A program made the position numbers and the translations under genes. From positions 1 through 14,062 of the forward strand of contig JAICVC010000038.1 in assembly GCA_025935515.1 (NCBI GenBank): a DNA stretch of 14,062 bases, written 5' to 3'. Of this stretch, positions 6,137-12,360 are shown piece by piece (position 1 is the stretch's first letter; each line of letters begins with the position of its first letter). This stretch comes from Sphingomonas sp. (GTDB lineage Bacteria; Pseudomonadota; Alphaproteobacteria; Sphingomonadales; Sphingomonadaceae). A model generated the notes under the pieces. The model saw only the letters and a list, made by a program, of their open reading frames with translations. It made no database searches and had not been told where the DNA came from.

Positions 6137-6469
6137 ATGCGCGTTCCGCTTCTCATCGCAGTCACGCTCACGCTCGCCGCCTGCGGCAACAACGACCAGA
6201 CCGACACCAATCAGAATATCGACGAGAACCTCACCGCCGAGACGATTGTGTCGAACGACGTGACGGCGATCGACGCGGTGACGGGCGACGCCGCCAACAT
6301 GGCCGCCGACGTCGACATGAACTTCGGCAATCTCGACCGGGGCAGCGGCAACACATCGAACGAAGCTGCGCCGGCGAAGCCCGCGGCGAGCAAGCTCGCC
6401 CGGCCCAAAGCCGCGCCGCCCGCCGAATCCAACACGACCGCGGCAAACACTGCGACCAACGCCGAATAG
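6137..6469 (+). CDS. Small lipoprotein, relative of the preceding gene
   Basis: This 110-residue lipoprotein starts at ATG 6137 with GGAG (6127-6130) six bases upstream; the frame is open further up but only through the terminator. MRVPLLIAVTLTLAAC carries lipobox LAAC with Cys16. The mature part opens GNNDQTDTNQNIDENLTAET, close to the NNTMNVDENLTT of the preceding lipoprotein, and continues with Ala/Asp/Asn-rich sequence. It ends in a KPAASKLARPKAAPPAE segment and an Asn/Thr/Ala tail. The low-complexity composition suggests a disordered surface or periplasmic protein. The Lys/Pro/Ala stretch resembles wall- or envelope-contacting linkers, but no function can be assigned. It ends 1 nt before the convergent queE stop. 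Confidence 0.78.
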   Translation: MRVPLLIAVTLTLAACGNNDQTDTNQNIDENLTAETIVSNDVTAIDAVTGDAANMAADVDMNFGNLDRGSGNTSNEAAPAKPAASKLARPKAAPPAESNTTAANTATNAE

Positions 6470-6470
6470 T

Positions 6471-7103
6471 TCAGGGCAGCCCAATCACCTTGTGCGCCTG
6501 CAGCGTGAGGCGCCATCGAGGCCGTTCCATCGCCAGCGCGACCGCAGCATCCATCGCCTGCTCGCGCTCGGCACAGTCCATCGGCTGGACCAGGAAATGC
6601 TGGAAGTTCCAGCCTTCGAGCTCGGCCGGGTCAATGCCGGTCTGCGGCCAGACGAGCTTCAGCTCATTGCCCTCGCGCTGGACGATTTCGGTCCCGGCCT
6701 TCGGACTGACGCAGATCCAGTCCAGCCCAGCGACGGCGGGCAGGGTCCCGTTGGTTTCCGCCGCCACGCGAAAACCGCGCGCGTGCAACGCCTCCACCAG
6801 CTCCCGGTCAAGCTGGAGCATCGGCTCTCCGCCGGTGACCACCACCAGCCGCTGTTCCCGGCCCTCGCCCCACAGTGCCTCGACGTGCGCCGCGAGCGCC
6901 GCGGCCGACTGGAACTTCCCGCCGCCCTCCCCATCGGTCCCGACGAAGTCCGTGTCGCAGAAGCTGCACTCCGCGCTCGCGCGGTCCTGCTCGCGGCCGC
7001 TCCACAAATTGCACCCGGCGAAGCGCAGGAACACCGCTCGGCTGCCCGCTTGGACACCCTCGCCCTGGAGCGTCAGGAAGCATTCCTTGACGGCGTAAGT
7101 CAC
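6471..7103 (-). CDS. queE: 7-carboxy-7-deazaguanine synthase
   Basis: This 210-residue radical-SAM enzyme converts 6-carboxytetrahydropterin to 7-carboxy-7-deazaguanine, the ring-forming step of queuosine precursor synthesis. The GTG start (complement 7101-7103) overlaps the queC stop as GTGA; longer frames extend into queC and are rejected. It opens VTYAVKECFLTLQGEGVQAG, with substrate-binding QGEG at 13-16. The cluster motif is Cys31-x14-Cys46-x2-Cys49 (GCNLWSGRE...ECSFCDT), the expanded spacing known for a subset of QueE proteins instead of the usual CxxxCxxC. VVVTGGEPMLQ and AETNGT follow as SAM-binding segments. It ends 1 nt from the convergent lipoprotein gene. Confidence 0.95.
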   Translation of the reverse strand: MTYAVKECFLTLQGEGVQAGSRAVFLRFAGCNLWSGREQDRASAECSFCDTDFVGTDGEGGGKFQSAAALAAHVEALWGEGREQRLVVVTGGEPMLQLDRELVEALHARGFRVAAETNGTLPAVAGLDWICVSPKAGTEIVQREGNELKLVWPQTGIDPAELEGWNFQHFLVQPMDCAEREQAMDAAVALAMERPRWRLTLQAHKVIGLP

Positions 7104-7765
7104 GCGTAGACCGTTGGGTCGGCGATCCCGGCTTCGGCGAATCCTTTGGCGCGAAGACGGCACGCATCGCACCGGCCGCAATGACGACCGTCCGCCCCGG
7201 GATCGTAGCAGCTGTGGCTGAGCGCCGCATCGAGACCCAGCCGCTGCGCCTCGCGCGCGATATCCGCCTTGGTCATCTGCTGGAGCGGTGCATGGATCGT
7301 GAAGCAGTCGCCCTCGACCCCCGCTTTGGTCGCGAGGTTCGCGAGCCTCTCGAACTGGGCGACGAATTCCGGCCGGCAGTCGGGATAGCCCGAATAATCC
7401 ACCGCGTTGACGCCGATGAACAGGTCGCGGGCGCCGGCCGCCTCGGCGAGGCCCAGCGCAAAGCTCAGGAAGATCGTGTTGCGCGCCGGGACGTAGGTGA
7501 CAGGGATGCCTTCCCCGACGCCCTTCTTGGGCACCTCGATGTCTCCGGTGAGCGCCGATCCCCCAAACGCGCGCAGATCGAGCGGCACGACGATGTGGCG
7601 ATTCGCCAACTCGCTCGCGATCCGCCGCGCGGCTTCCAGCTCGACTCGGTGGCGCTGGTTATAGTCGACCGTCAGCGCAACCACCGAGAACCCCCGCTCG
7701 CGGGCGAGGCCGGCGCAGACCATCGAATCGAGTCCGCCGGACAGGAGAACCACGGCACTTTTCAC
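7100..7765 (-). CDS. queC: 7-cyano-7-deazaguanine synthase
   Basis: This 221-residue ATP-dependent enzyme turns 7-carboxy-7-deazaguanine into preQ0, the queuosine precursor. The GTG start (complement 7763-7765) overlaps the DUF3147 stop by GTGA. The N-terminal PP-loop LLSGGLDS (residues 7-14) binds ATP, TVDYNQRH (32-39) is the family strand, and PARNTIFLSFA (93-103) and GVNAVDYSGYPDCRPEF (118-134) are conserved QueC segments. A C-terminal zinc site is formed by Cys186, Cys196, Cys199 and Cys202 (SCYDP...CGRCDAC). It sits between DUF3147 and queE in a translationally coupled operon. The other queuosine genes are not in the window. Confidence 0.96.
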   Translation of the reverse strand: MKSAVVLLSGGLDSMVCAGLARERGFSVVALTVDYNQRHRVELEAARRIASELANRHIVVPLDLRAFGGSALTGDIEVPKKGVGEGIPVTYVPARNTIFLSFALGLAEAAGARDLFIGVNAVDYSGYPDCRPEFVAQFERLANLATKAGVEGDCFTIHAPLQQMTKADIAREAQRLGLDAALSHSCYDPGADGRHCGRCDACRLRAKGFAEAGIADPTVYA

Positions 7766-8112
7766 AGCTTGATGCCCATCCTCGGCGCGGCCCAGAACCA
7801 GACCGCGTACAGCGCGAGGGTTCCGGCAACCGAGATTGCCATGCTTGGCCAAAAGCCGAGGTTCGTCCGTAGCAACGCCGGCAAGACCAGGAACATTGGG
7901 ATGGAAGGCAGAAAGAACCAGAAGGTCCCGACCGACAGCTCGGCGACCCGCGCGGGATCGCCGCTGTCGCGCCACAGCCAAACCATCGCCAGCAGCGACG
8001 TCAGCGGCAGCGAAGCGACGAGGCCGCCCCAGCCGGGATAACGCCGGGCGATCTCCGAGACCGCCGCGACGATCACCCCCGAAATCGCGGCCTTGACAAT
8101 GAGGTACAGCAT
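7762..8112 (-). CDS. DUF3147 family four-helix membrane protein
   Basis: This 116-residue protein starts at ATG (complement 8110-8112); longer in-frame starts would add an unlikely Arg/Pro-rich extension. MLYLIVKAAISGVIVAAVSEIARRYPGWGGLVASLPL is characteristic of DUF3147 small inner-membrane proteins. Four hydrophobic segments are seen near residues 3-20, 29-47, 61-81 and 87-108, with the conserved ARRYPGWGGL loop and WLWRDSGDP after helix 2. The family has no known biochemical role. The stop overlaps the queC start (GTGA), so it is the first gene of the queuosine operon. A transport or support role for that pathway is only an inference. No strong ribosome binding site was seen. Confidence 0.85.
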   Translation of the reverse strand: MLYLIVKAAISGVIVAAVSEIARRYPGWGGLVASLPLTSLLAMVWLWRDSGDPARVAELSVGTFWFFLPSIPMFLVLPALLRTNLGFWPSMAISVAGTLALYAVWFWAAPRMGIKL

Positions 8113-8141
8113 GGCCGCGCACTTAGGACGCAGGCGCCGAC

Positions 8142-8176
8142 AAAAGAAGGGCCGCCAGTCCGGAGACAGGCGGCCC
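8142..8176 (-). terminator. Intrinsic terminator between the DUF3617 and DUF3147 genes (minus strand)
   Basis: On the minus strand GGGCCGCC and GGCGGCCC (8149-8156 and 8169-8176) form an 8-bp stem with a 12-nt loop, followed by TTCTTTT. It would end transcripts coming from the DUF3617 gene and so separate them from the queuosine operon. A second hairpin, ATCGGGC/GCCCGAT, lies at 8182-8201 just before it in the transcript, and a third, GTGCC/GGCAC, at 8214-8229. Confidence 0.7.
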
Positions 8177-8264
8177 CAGGTATCGGGCATACTTGCCCGA
8201 TTGGGAGGAAAGCGTGCCAAATCCGGCACTCGTCCTGCTTACTATGGGATGGTTAAACGAGGCC

Positions 8265-8681
8265 TTAATGGCCCGCTGCAAAAGCGGGTTTCGGGCAGTC
8301 CCCGACCCGCCGGGCCTGCAGCACATAGTTGAACGGCAGGCCGTCCGAGATGCCTTGCGTGCTGATCCTCAGCGAGCGCGGGGTGATGACCTCGACCTCG
8401 CTGTGGCCGAACCCCGCGCCGCCGCAGCTATATTCGATCGAGGTCCTGCTTCCGGCGCTTTTGAGCACCTTGGCGCTGCACGCCTTCGTCCGGTGCTCGA
8501 ACCGTGCCAGCGCAGTGACGTTGGTCACACATTGGCGAGCGGGCAGCTTGGCGCCCGGCGCTCCGCTGATCTCCCACAGACCCGGCTGGGTCTCCGCAAG
8601 CGTCGGCAATGGTTGCGCTGCGGTCAGCGCCAGCGCGCCGCCAAGGCCCAAGGGCAGGACGAGATAATGGGTGCGAGCCAT
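8265..8681 (-). CDS. Secreted DUF3617 family protein
   Basis: This 138-residue protein starts at ATG (complement 8679-8681). MARTHYLVLPLGLGGALALTAAQPLPTLA is a Sec signal with a hydrophobic core and likely cleavage near residue 29. The mature part begins ETQPGLWEISGAPG, the 'PGLWE' opening typical of DUF3617. It then has QCVTN, four Cys in all in the mature region (CVTN, KACSAK, EYSCGG, VGDC) that could pair, and the later SRTSIEYSCGGAGFGHSEVEVITPRSLRI strand-rich part. DUF3617 proteins are periplasmic, common in sphingomonads and uncharacterised. It lies 49 bp downstream of hslO on the same strand and is followed by a terminator at 8142-8176. Confidence 0.85.
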   Translation of the reverse strand: MARTHYLVLPLGLGGALALTAAQPLPTLAETQPGLWEISGAPGAKLPARQCVTNVTALARFEHRTKACSAKVLKSAGSRTSIEYSCGGAGFGHSEVEVITPRSLRISTQGISDGLPFNYVLQARRVGDCPKPAFAAGH

Positions 8682-8730
8682 CGGCCGCTATTTACCACGG
8701 AACGGTGAACGAAAATAACCACCGATTTAT

Positions 8731-9633
8731 CTAAGCGAGCTCGCCTGGTTCAATCGCGAAGCTCGACGAGCAGAAGGCGCAATCGACGCGGATCACCCCG
8801 TCGTCGCCGACCATCGCTTCGCGTTCCTCCGCCGGGAAGCGCGCGATGACCGAGCGGACATAATCGGGATCGCAGCGGCAGCCGCGCCTGAGCCCGATGC
8901 CAGGCAGCGTCCTCACCTCCTCCTCCTCGTGAAACAGCCGCCAGACGAGGTCGTCGAGCGGCAGCTCGGAGTCGGTCAGCTCCTCGGCCTTCACCGAACC
9001 GCCGAGGATCGCGACGTGCGGCCAGTCGGGATGGTCGAGCCGCGTGTGCAGCCGCTCGCGGCCCTCTTCGCCCTCGGGGAGATGCTGGAGCAGCAATCCG
9101 CCGGCCAACCAATGATCGCCGGACTTGGTTGCCGCGAGGCGGACGAGACTCGGGATCTGCTCCGACTGCGCGAAATAGCTCTGCGCCGCTTCGCCCAAAT
9201 TCTTGCCTTCCAGGGGAACGATCCCCTGGTAGCGTTCCTTCGCGACCGGCTGGTCAAAGGTGATCGCGAGATAGCCTTTGCCGAACAGCTCCTTGAGCGT
9301 CGGCTCCTTCGGCGCGTCGGCCAGCCGCCCCGGATCGTGGCGGACGTAGCCGCGCAGCTCGCCGCCGAGGTAATCGCAGACCATCAGGTCGATGATCCCG
9401 CCTTCGGTCTGCGCCTGCAGCGTCAGCTGCCCTTCCGGCTCCTTCAGCAGCGAGCCGAGCAGCGCGGTCAGGGTCAGCGCCTCGGCCAGCAAATTCTCGA
9501 TCACCGGCGGATAGCCATGGTTGGCAAGCACCGAATCGATCACGGGTCCCAGCCGCGCGATCCGCCCCCGCGCGTTGCGCGAGGGGATCGCGACGCCGAG
9601 CGCGACGTCCGTGCTGAGCTGAACTGGATGCAT
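8731..9633 (-). CDS. hslO: Hsp33 redox-regulated molecular chaperone
   Basis: This 300-residue cytoplasmic holdase chaperone is activated by oxidative unfolding. The N-terminal domain holds the Hsp33 pattern PVIENLLAEALTLTALLGSLLKEPEGQLTLQAQTEGG followed by LMVCDYLGGELRGYVR. The C-terminal zinc switch is CRC at 252-254 and CAFC at 285-288, giving C-x-C-x30-C-x2-C, the four Cys that bind zinc when reduced. The length is normal. In many alphaproteobacteria hslO follows argD-argF; here argD is upstream on the same strand but argF is absent. A tRNA-Arg gene, a repeat and a small exported protein fill the gap. The DUF3617 gene lies 49 bp downstream. Confidence 0.96.
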   Translation of the reverse strand: MHPVQLSTDVALGVAIPSRNARGRIARLGPVIDSVLANHGYPPVIENLLAEALTLTALLGSLLKEPEGQLTLQAQTEGGIIDLMVCDYLGGELRGYVRHDPGRLADAPKEPTLKELFGKGYLAITFDQPVAKERYQGIVPLEGKNLGEAAQSYFAQSEQIPSLVRLAATKSGDHWLAGGLLLQHLPEGEEGRERLHTRLDHPDWPHVAILGGSVKAEELTDSELPLDDLVWRLFHEEEEVRTLPGIGLRRGCRCDPDYVRSVIARFPAEEREAMVGDDGVIRVDCAFCSSSFAIEPGELA

Positions 9634-9689
9634 GGCAGGAAGATAGGTCGCACCAACCGGACGGACAACCGCCGAGCTGACCTAACCCT

Positions 9690-9806
9690 CGTTCGTCCTG
9701 AGCTCGTCCTGAGCGTCAGCGAAGGGCGAAGTCGAAGGGCGTCCTGCCGACGTTCAGGCCAGCGCCCTTCGACTACGGCGCTTCGCGCCTCCGCTCAGGA
9801 CGAGCG
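9690..9806. repeat. Palindromic intergenic repeat (TCGTCCTGAGC type)
   Basis: The ends CGTTCGTCCTGAGC (9690-9703) and GCTCAGGACGAGCG (9793-9806) are inverted copies with one mismatch. A second TCGTCCTGAGC follows the left end, and GAAGTCGAAGGGCG in the left half pairs with CGCCCTTCGACTAC in the right half. The GTCCTGAGC...GAAGTCGAAGGGC signature is a common dispersed repeat in sphingomonads. It lies between the tRNA-Arg 3' end and the hslO start. Confidence 0.75.
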
Positions 9807-9837
9807 ATTCCAAACTGACATCCAAAACATCGAGCCG

Positions 9838-9914
9838 TGGCCCGCTCCGAGGGACTCGAACCCCCAACCTCCGGGTTCGAAGCCCGGCGCTCTATCCGGT
9901 TGAGCTAGGAGCGG
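9838..9914 (-). tRNA. tRNA-Arg, anticodon TCG
   Basis: A complete 77-nt cloverleaf on the minus strand, CCA included. The acceptor stem CCGCTCC/GGAGCGG is perfect, the D stem is GCTC/GAGC, and the anticodon stem CCGGG/CCCGG encloses the loop CTTCGAA with anticodon TCG. The variable loop is AGGTT, and the T arm is GGGGG-TTCGAGT-CCCTC. The discriminator is G and the CCA end is encoded (complement of 9838-9840). It would read CGA and possibly other CGN codons. Confidence 0.97.
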
Positions 9915-9966
9915 TGACGGCGGCTCTACAGGGACTCCACGCAGATATCAGCTTCGTTTGATCCGC

Positions 9967-10395
9967 TCAGACGCATGTCCTGCGAATGAAGATTTCGACG
10001 TAATCCGGAGCCCATCCGTAGGCATCCGGCTTGATGAGGGAAATCCCGCCCAGGCTGGCATCGCAGATGAGAAAGTCCGTGGTCGGCTTCGTCCCCAAAC
10101 GCACGTGGCAGGCCGCCCCATAAGAGAGATTGGAATTGGCAAATCCCTGCGCAACGACGCCGACCCAGTCGCAATTGCGGACAGTGATCGGAATGCCGAG
10201 GGACCGCAGGCGCTTCTGGATTCCAGCAATGGCGGAGCGCTGCTCAGCTTTGTCGGTCACCATCCGGAAATAGCCGCTGCCGACCAATTGGTGCTTGATC
10301 GCCTGGTCGATCGCCGCTCGATCTGGCTCCGCTTCGGGATACGCGCGGTCCGGTCGCGTGGCGGCTGCAAGGGAAATCAACAGGACGCTGAACAT
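9967..10395 (-). CDS. Small Cys-rich protein, probably exported, unknown function
   Basis: This 142-residue protein starts at ATG (complement 10393-10395), 35 bp after the argD stop on the same strand, with AGCAGCAGG just upstream. MFSVLLISLAAAT is a short hydrophobic N-terminus that may be a signal peptide, although it lacks a basic start. The rest is soluble, with four Cys: Cys75 (NCDWVGV), Cys96 (GAACHVRLG), Cys111 (FLICDASLGG) and Cys141 (IFIRRTCV), which could form two disulfides in the periplasm. FLICDASLGGISL and the C-terminal YVEIFIRRTC look like conserved beta strands. I do not recognise the family. It occupies the position where argF is often found in related genomes. Confidence 0.7.
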   Translation of the reverse strand: MFSVLLISLAAATRPDRAYPEAEPDRAAIDQAIKHQLVGSGYFRMVTDKAEQRSAIAGIQKRLRSLGIPITVRNCDWVGVVAQGFANSNLSYGAACHVRLGTKPTTDFLICDASLGGISLIKPDAYGWAPDYVEIFIRRTCV

Positions 10396-10430
10396 CCTGC
10401 TGCTGGTAGGCCAGATCTGTATTGATCGCG

Positions 10431-11621
10431 TTAAGCCGCCTCGGCCGGCACCTCATACTCACCCGCGGCCGCCGACAAAGTCTCGACGAACTCGCGGATA
10501 TGCTCTTCCTCGATGGTCAGCGGCGGGAGCACGCGCATGACGTTGTCCCCGGCTGCGACCGTCAGCAGGCCCTTGGTGCGCAGGTAGTTCACGAACGCTC
10601 GGCTGTCGGTCTTCATCTTGATCCCGAGCATCAGGCCGACGCCGCGGACGCTGTCGAACAGATGGTCGTGGTTGGGCATCATCTGCTCGAGCGCCGAGCG
10701 CAGCCGCTCGCCCTTCTGCTTGACCTCAGCCAGGAACTCGTCGTCGGCGACGATGTCGAACACCGCCTGCCCCGCAGCCATCGCCAGCGGGTTGCCGCCA
10801 TAGGTCGACCCGTGCGTGCCGATGACCATCCCGGCCGCCGCTTTCTCGCTGGCAAGGCACGCGCCCAGGGGAAAGCCGCCGCCGATGCCCTTTGCCGAGG
10901 CCATGATGTCCGGCACCACGTCGTAATGCTGATAGGCATAGAGCTGGCCGGTGCGCGCGACGCCGCACTGCACCTCGTCGAAGACCAGCATGAGATCGTG
11001 CTCGTCGCACGCGGCGCGGAGGCCGGCGAGGAATTCGTGGGTCGCCGGGCGGATTCCGCCCTCCCCCTGGATCGGTTCCAGCAGGAAGCCCGCGGTATTC
11101 TCGTCGATCGCCGCCAGCGCGGCGTCGAGGTCGTTGAACTCGCGCACCTTGAAGCCCGGCAGCAGCGGCGCGAAGCCGTCGATCATCTTCGCCTGGTCGG
11201 TCGCGCTGATCGTGCCCATCGTCCGCCCATGAAAGGCGTTGGAGAAGGTGATCAGGTCGTGCTTCTCCGGTCGCCCCTTGGCGAAATGATAGCGGCGCGC
11301 GGTCTTGATCGAGCATTCGACCGCCTCGACGCCGGAGTTGGTGAAGAAGACGGTGTCGGCGAACGTCAGCTCGCATAGCCGCCTGGCGAACGCCTCGCCC
11401 TGCGGGCTTCCGTAGAGGTTGGAGACGTGCATCAGCGTCGCCGCCTGGTCCTGGATCGCCCTGGTGAGGTGCGGATGTCCGTGGCCGAGGATGTTGACGG
11501 CGATGCCCGCCGCGAAATCCAGGTAGCGCTCACCCTGCTCCCCGTAGAGATACACTCCCTCGCCGCGCACGGGCCTCACCGGAGAACGCGGATAGACGGG
11601 CATGAGCGGCGTGATGGCCAT
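10431..11621 (-). CDS. argD: Acetylornithine aminotransferase
   Basis: This 396-residue PLP-dependent class-III aminotransferase makes N-acetylornithine from N-acetylglutamate semialdehyde in arginine synthesis; many ArgD enzymes also act in lysine synthesis. Landmarks are FTNSGVEAVE (93-102), the phosphate-contact FHGRTMGT (130-137), EPIQGEGG (182-189), VFDEVQCGVARTG (213-225) with Asp215, and SAKGIGGGFPLGA (242-254) with Lys244 forming the Schiff base. THGSTYGGNPLA follows. The length is typical. It is a likely operon head with the small Cys-rich gene 35 bp downstream. An opposite-strand frame through it (10422-11378) is a GC-driven shadow. Confidence 0.95.
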   Translation of the reverse strand: MAITPLMPVYPRSPVRPVRGEGVYLYGEQGERYLDFAAGIAVNILGHGHPHLTRAIQDQAATLMHVSNLYGSPQGEAFARRLCELTFADTVFFTNSGVEAVECSIKTARRYHFAKGRPEKHDLITFSNAFHGRTMGTISATDQAKMIDGFAPLLPGFKVREFNDLDAALAAIDENTAGFLLEPIQGEGGIRPATHEFLAGLRAACDEHDLMLVFDEVQCGVARTGQLYAYQHYDVVPDIMASAKGIGGGFPLGACLASEKAAAGMVIGTHGSTYGGNPLAMAAGQAVFDIVADDEFLAEVKQKGERLRSALEQMMPNHDHLFDSVRGVGLMLGIKMKTDSRAFVNYLRTKGLLTVAAGDNVMRVLPPLTIEEEHIREFVETLSAAAGEYEVPAEAA

Positions 11622-11707
11622 GGAAAGACGGCTCCCTTTTCGGCGGTGATTGCGTGTCCGGGGCTATAGCCAGCGCGCCGCCAAAGGCAAAGCAGCGGCC
11701 ACGGCCG

Positions 11708-11735
11708 CGTGCCCCTGCGAAGGCAGGGGTCCAGA
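11708..11735. repeat. Short palindromic repeat CCCCTGC-GAAG-GCAGGGG
   Basis: A 7-bp inverted repeat with a GAAG loop (11712-11729) in the flank GTGCCCCTGCGAAGGCAGGG followed by TCCAG. This sequence type is frequent between genes in sphingomonads and related alphaproteobacteria. It lies upstream of argD and beyond the terminator of the coiled-coil gene. Confidence 0.65.
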
Positions 11736-11743
11736 CAATCTAC

Positions 11744-11783
11744 AACAAGAGAAAGGGCGCCGCGGTGATGCCGCGGCGCCCTT
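11744..11783 (-). terminator. Strong intrinsic terminator of the coiled-coil protein gene
   Basis: AAGGGCGCCGCGG (11753-11765) pairs perfectly with CCGCGGCGCCCTT (11771-11783) over 13 bp with a 5-nt loop. On the minus strand TTTCTCTTG follows, and the hairpin lies 22 nt after the stop of the gene at 11806-12225. On the plus strand CCTTT follows, so it may work in both directions. Confidence 0.85.
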
Positions 11784-11805
11784 CCTTTGCGCTTACTCGT
11801 TACGC

Positions 11806-12225
11806 TTACCAGCGGTCGCGATAGCGGCCGTAACGGTCGTTGAGCGCGAACTGGACCCGCTGCTCGAGGCGCTGGACCCTGTAGTAGAGGTCGCCCGCCT
11901 CGCGCCGGTCGAGCCCGCCGCGCGCCCGATTGTGCAGGCGGCGCTCGATGTTCCGCGCTTCGTCGCGCAGGCGGTCGGCGCTGCGCTCGCCGATCCGGTC
12001 GCGGCGGTCGAGGCGGTTGATCTGCCGCTGGATCGCGTCGACGCGGACCTGCAGCGAGCGGACCATGCCCCAGTTGCCCTGGCCGTAGCCGTTATTGTAG
12101 CCGTAGCCTTGGTTGCCATAGGCATAGGGCGCGGGCTGCGGCTGCGGGTAGTATTGGGCAGCGGCCGGGCTGGCGACGACAAGAGCCGCGCCTGCGGCGG
12201 CCAGGGAAATGACGATCTTACGCAT
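11806..12225 (-). CDS. Exported coiled-coil protein of unknown function
   Basis: This 139-residue protein starts at ATG with AAGGAGAG (complement 12231-12238) as an excellent ribosome binding site. MRKIVISLAAAGAALVVASPAAA is a textbook Sec signal with AAA-Q cleavage (residues 21-24). A Tyr/Gln/Pro/Gly-rich low-complexity segment (QYYPQPQPAPYAYGNQGYG...) follows. Then comes a long Arg-rich helical region from about residue 55, with heptad-like LQVRVDAIQRQINRLDRR...LRDEARNIERRLHNRARGGLDRREAGDLYYRVQRLEQRV, very basic and likely coiled coil. It ends NDRYGRYRDRW. Such proteins occur widely in sphingomonads; the role is unknown, and the charge suggests contact with peptidoglycan, LPS or nucleic acid. 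It is probably monocistronic, with its own terminator and an unusual half-site cluster upstream. Confidence 0.85.
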   Translation of the reverse strand: MRKIVISLAAAGAALVVASPAAAQYYPQPQPAPYAYGNQGYGYNNGYGQGNWGMVRSLQVRVDAIQRQINRLDRRDRIGERSADRLRDEARNIERRLHNRARGGLDRREAGDLYYRVQRLEQRVQFALNDRYGRYRDRW

Positions 12226-12291
12226 TACGGCTCTCCTTGAGTGTGAGCGGTTGATGCGTGCAGTTGTGCGCCGAGTCGGTTGATGGAGGTC

Positions 12292-12329
12292 TGAACGGGG
12301 TCGTTATGAACCGTTCAAGATCATGAACG
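12292..12329. promoter_or_regulatory. Cluster of TGAAC/GTTCA half-sites upstream of the coiled-coil gene
   Basis: Four half-sites occur in 38 bp: TGAAC at 12292, TGAAC at 12307, GTTCA at 12313 and TGAAC at 12324. TGAAC-C-GTTCA (12307-12317) is a perfect inverted repeat, and TGAACGG (12292-12298) is mirrored by CCGTTCA (12311-12317). The cluster begins 67 bp upstream of the minus-strand gene at 12225. It may be a regulator binding site; TTGAAC on the minus strand could also be a -35 box. Confidence 0.4.
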
Positions 12330-12360
12330 CGCTAAGCAATTGAAATCGCTCAACGGCGCA

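Noticed and set aside
8249..8256. TTAACCAT on the minus strand as a CtrA half-site for the queuosine operon
   Set aside because: It is one 8-mer with no second half-site, and it lies upstream of a terminator that would stop transcripts before DUF3147.
8214..8708. Plus-strand frame with GTG 8214 behind GGGAGGA at 8203-8209
   Set aside because: The ribosome binding site is good, but the frame is antisense to the whole DUF3617 gene, which has a signal peptide and the PGLWE family start. The translated product is Arg/Ala-rich shadow sequence.
10422..11378. Long plus-strand frame opposite argD (318 aa)
   Set aside because: It is fully antisense to a clearly conserved enzyme, and its composition is that of a GC-rich shadow frame.
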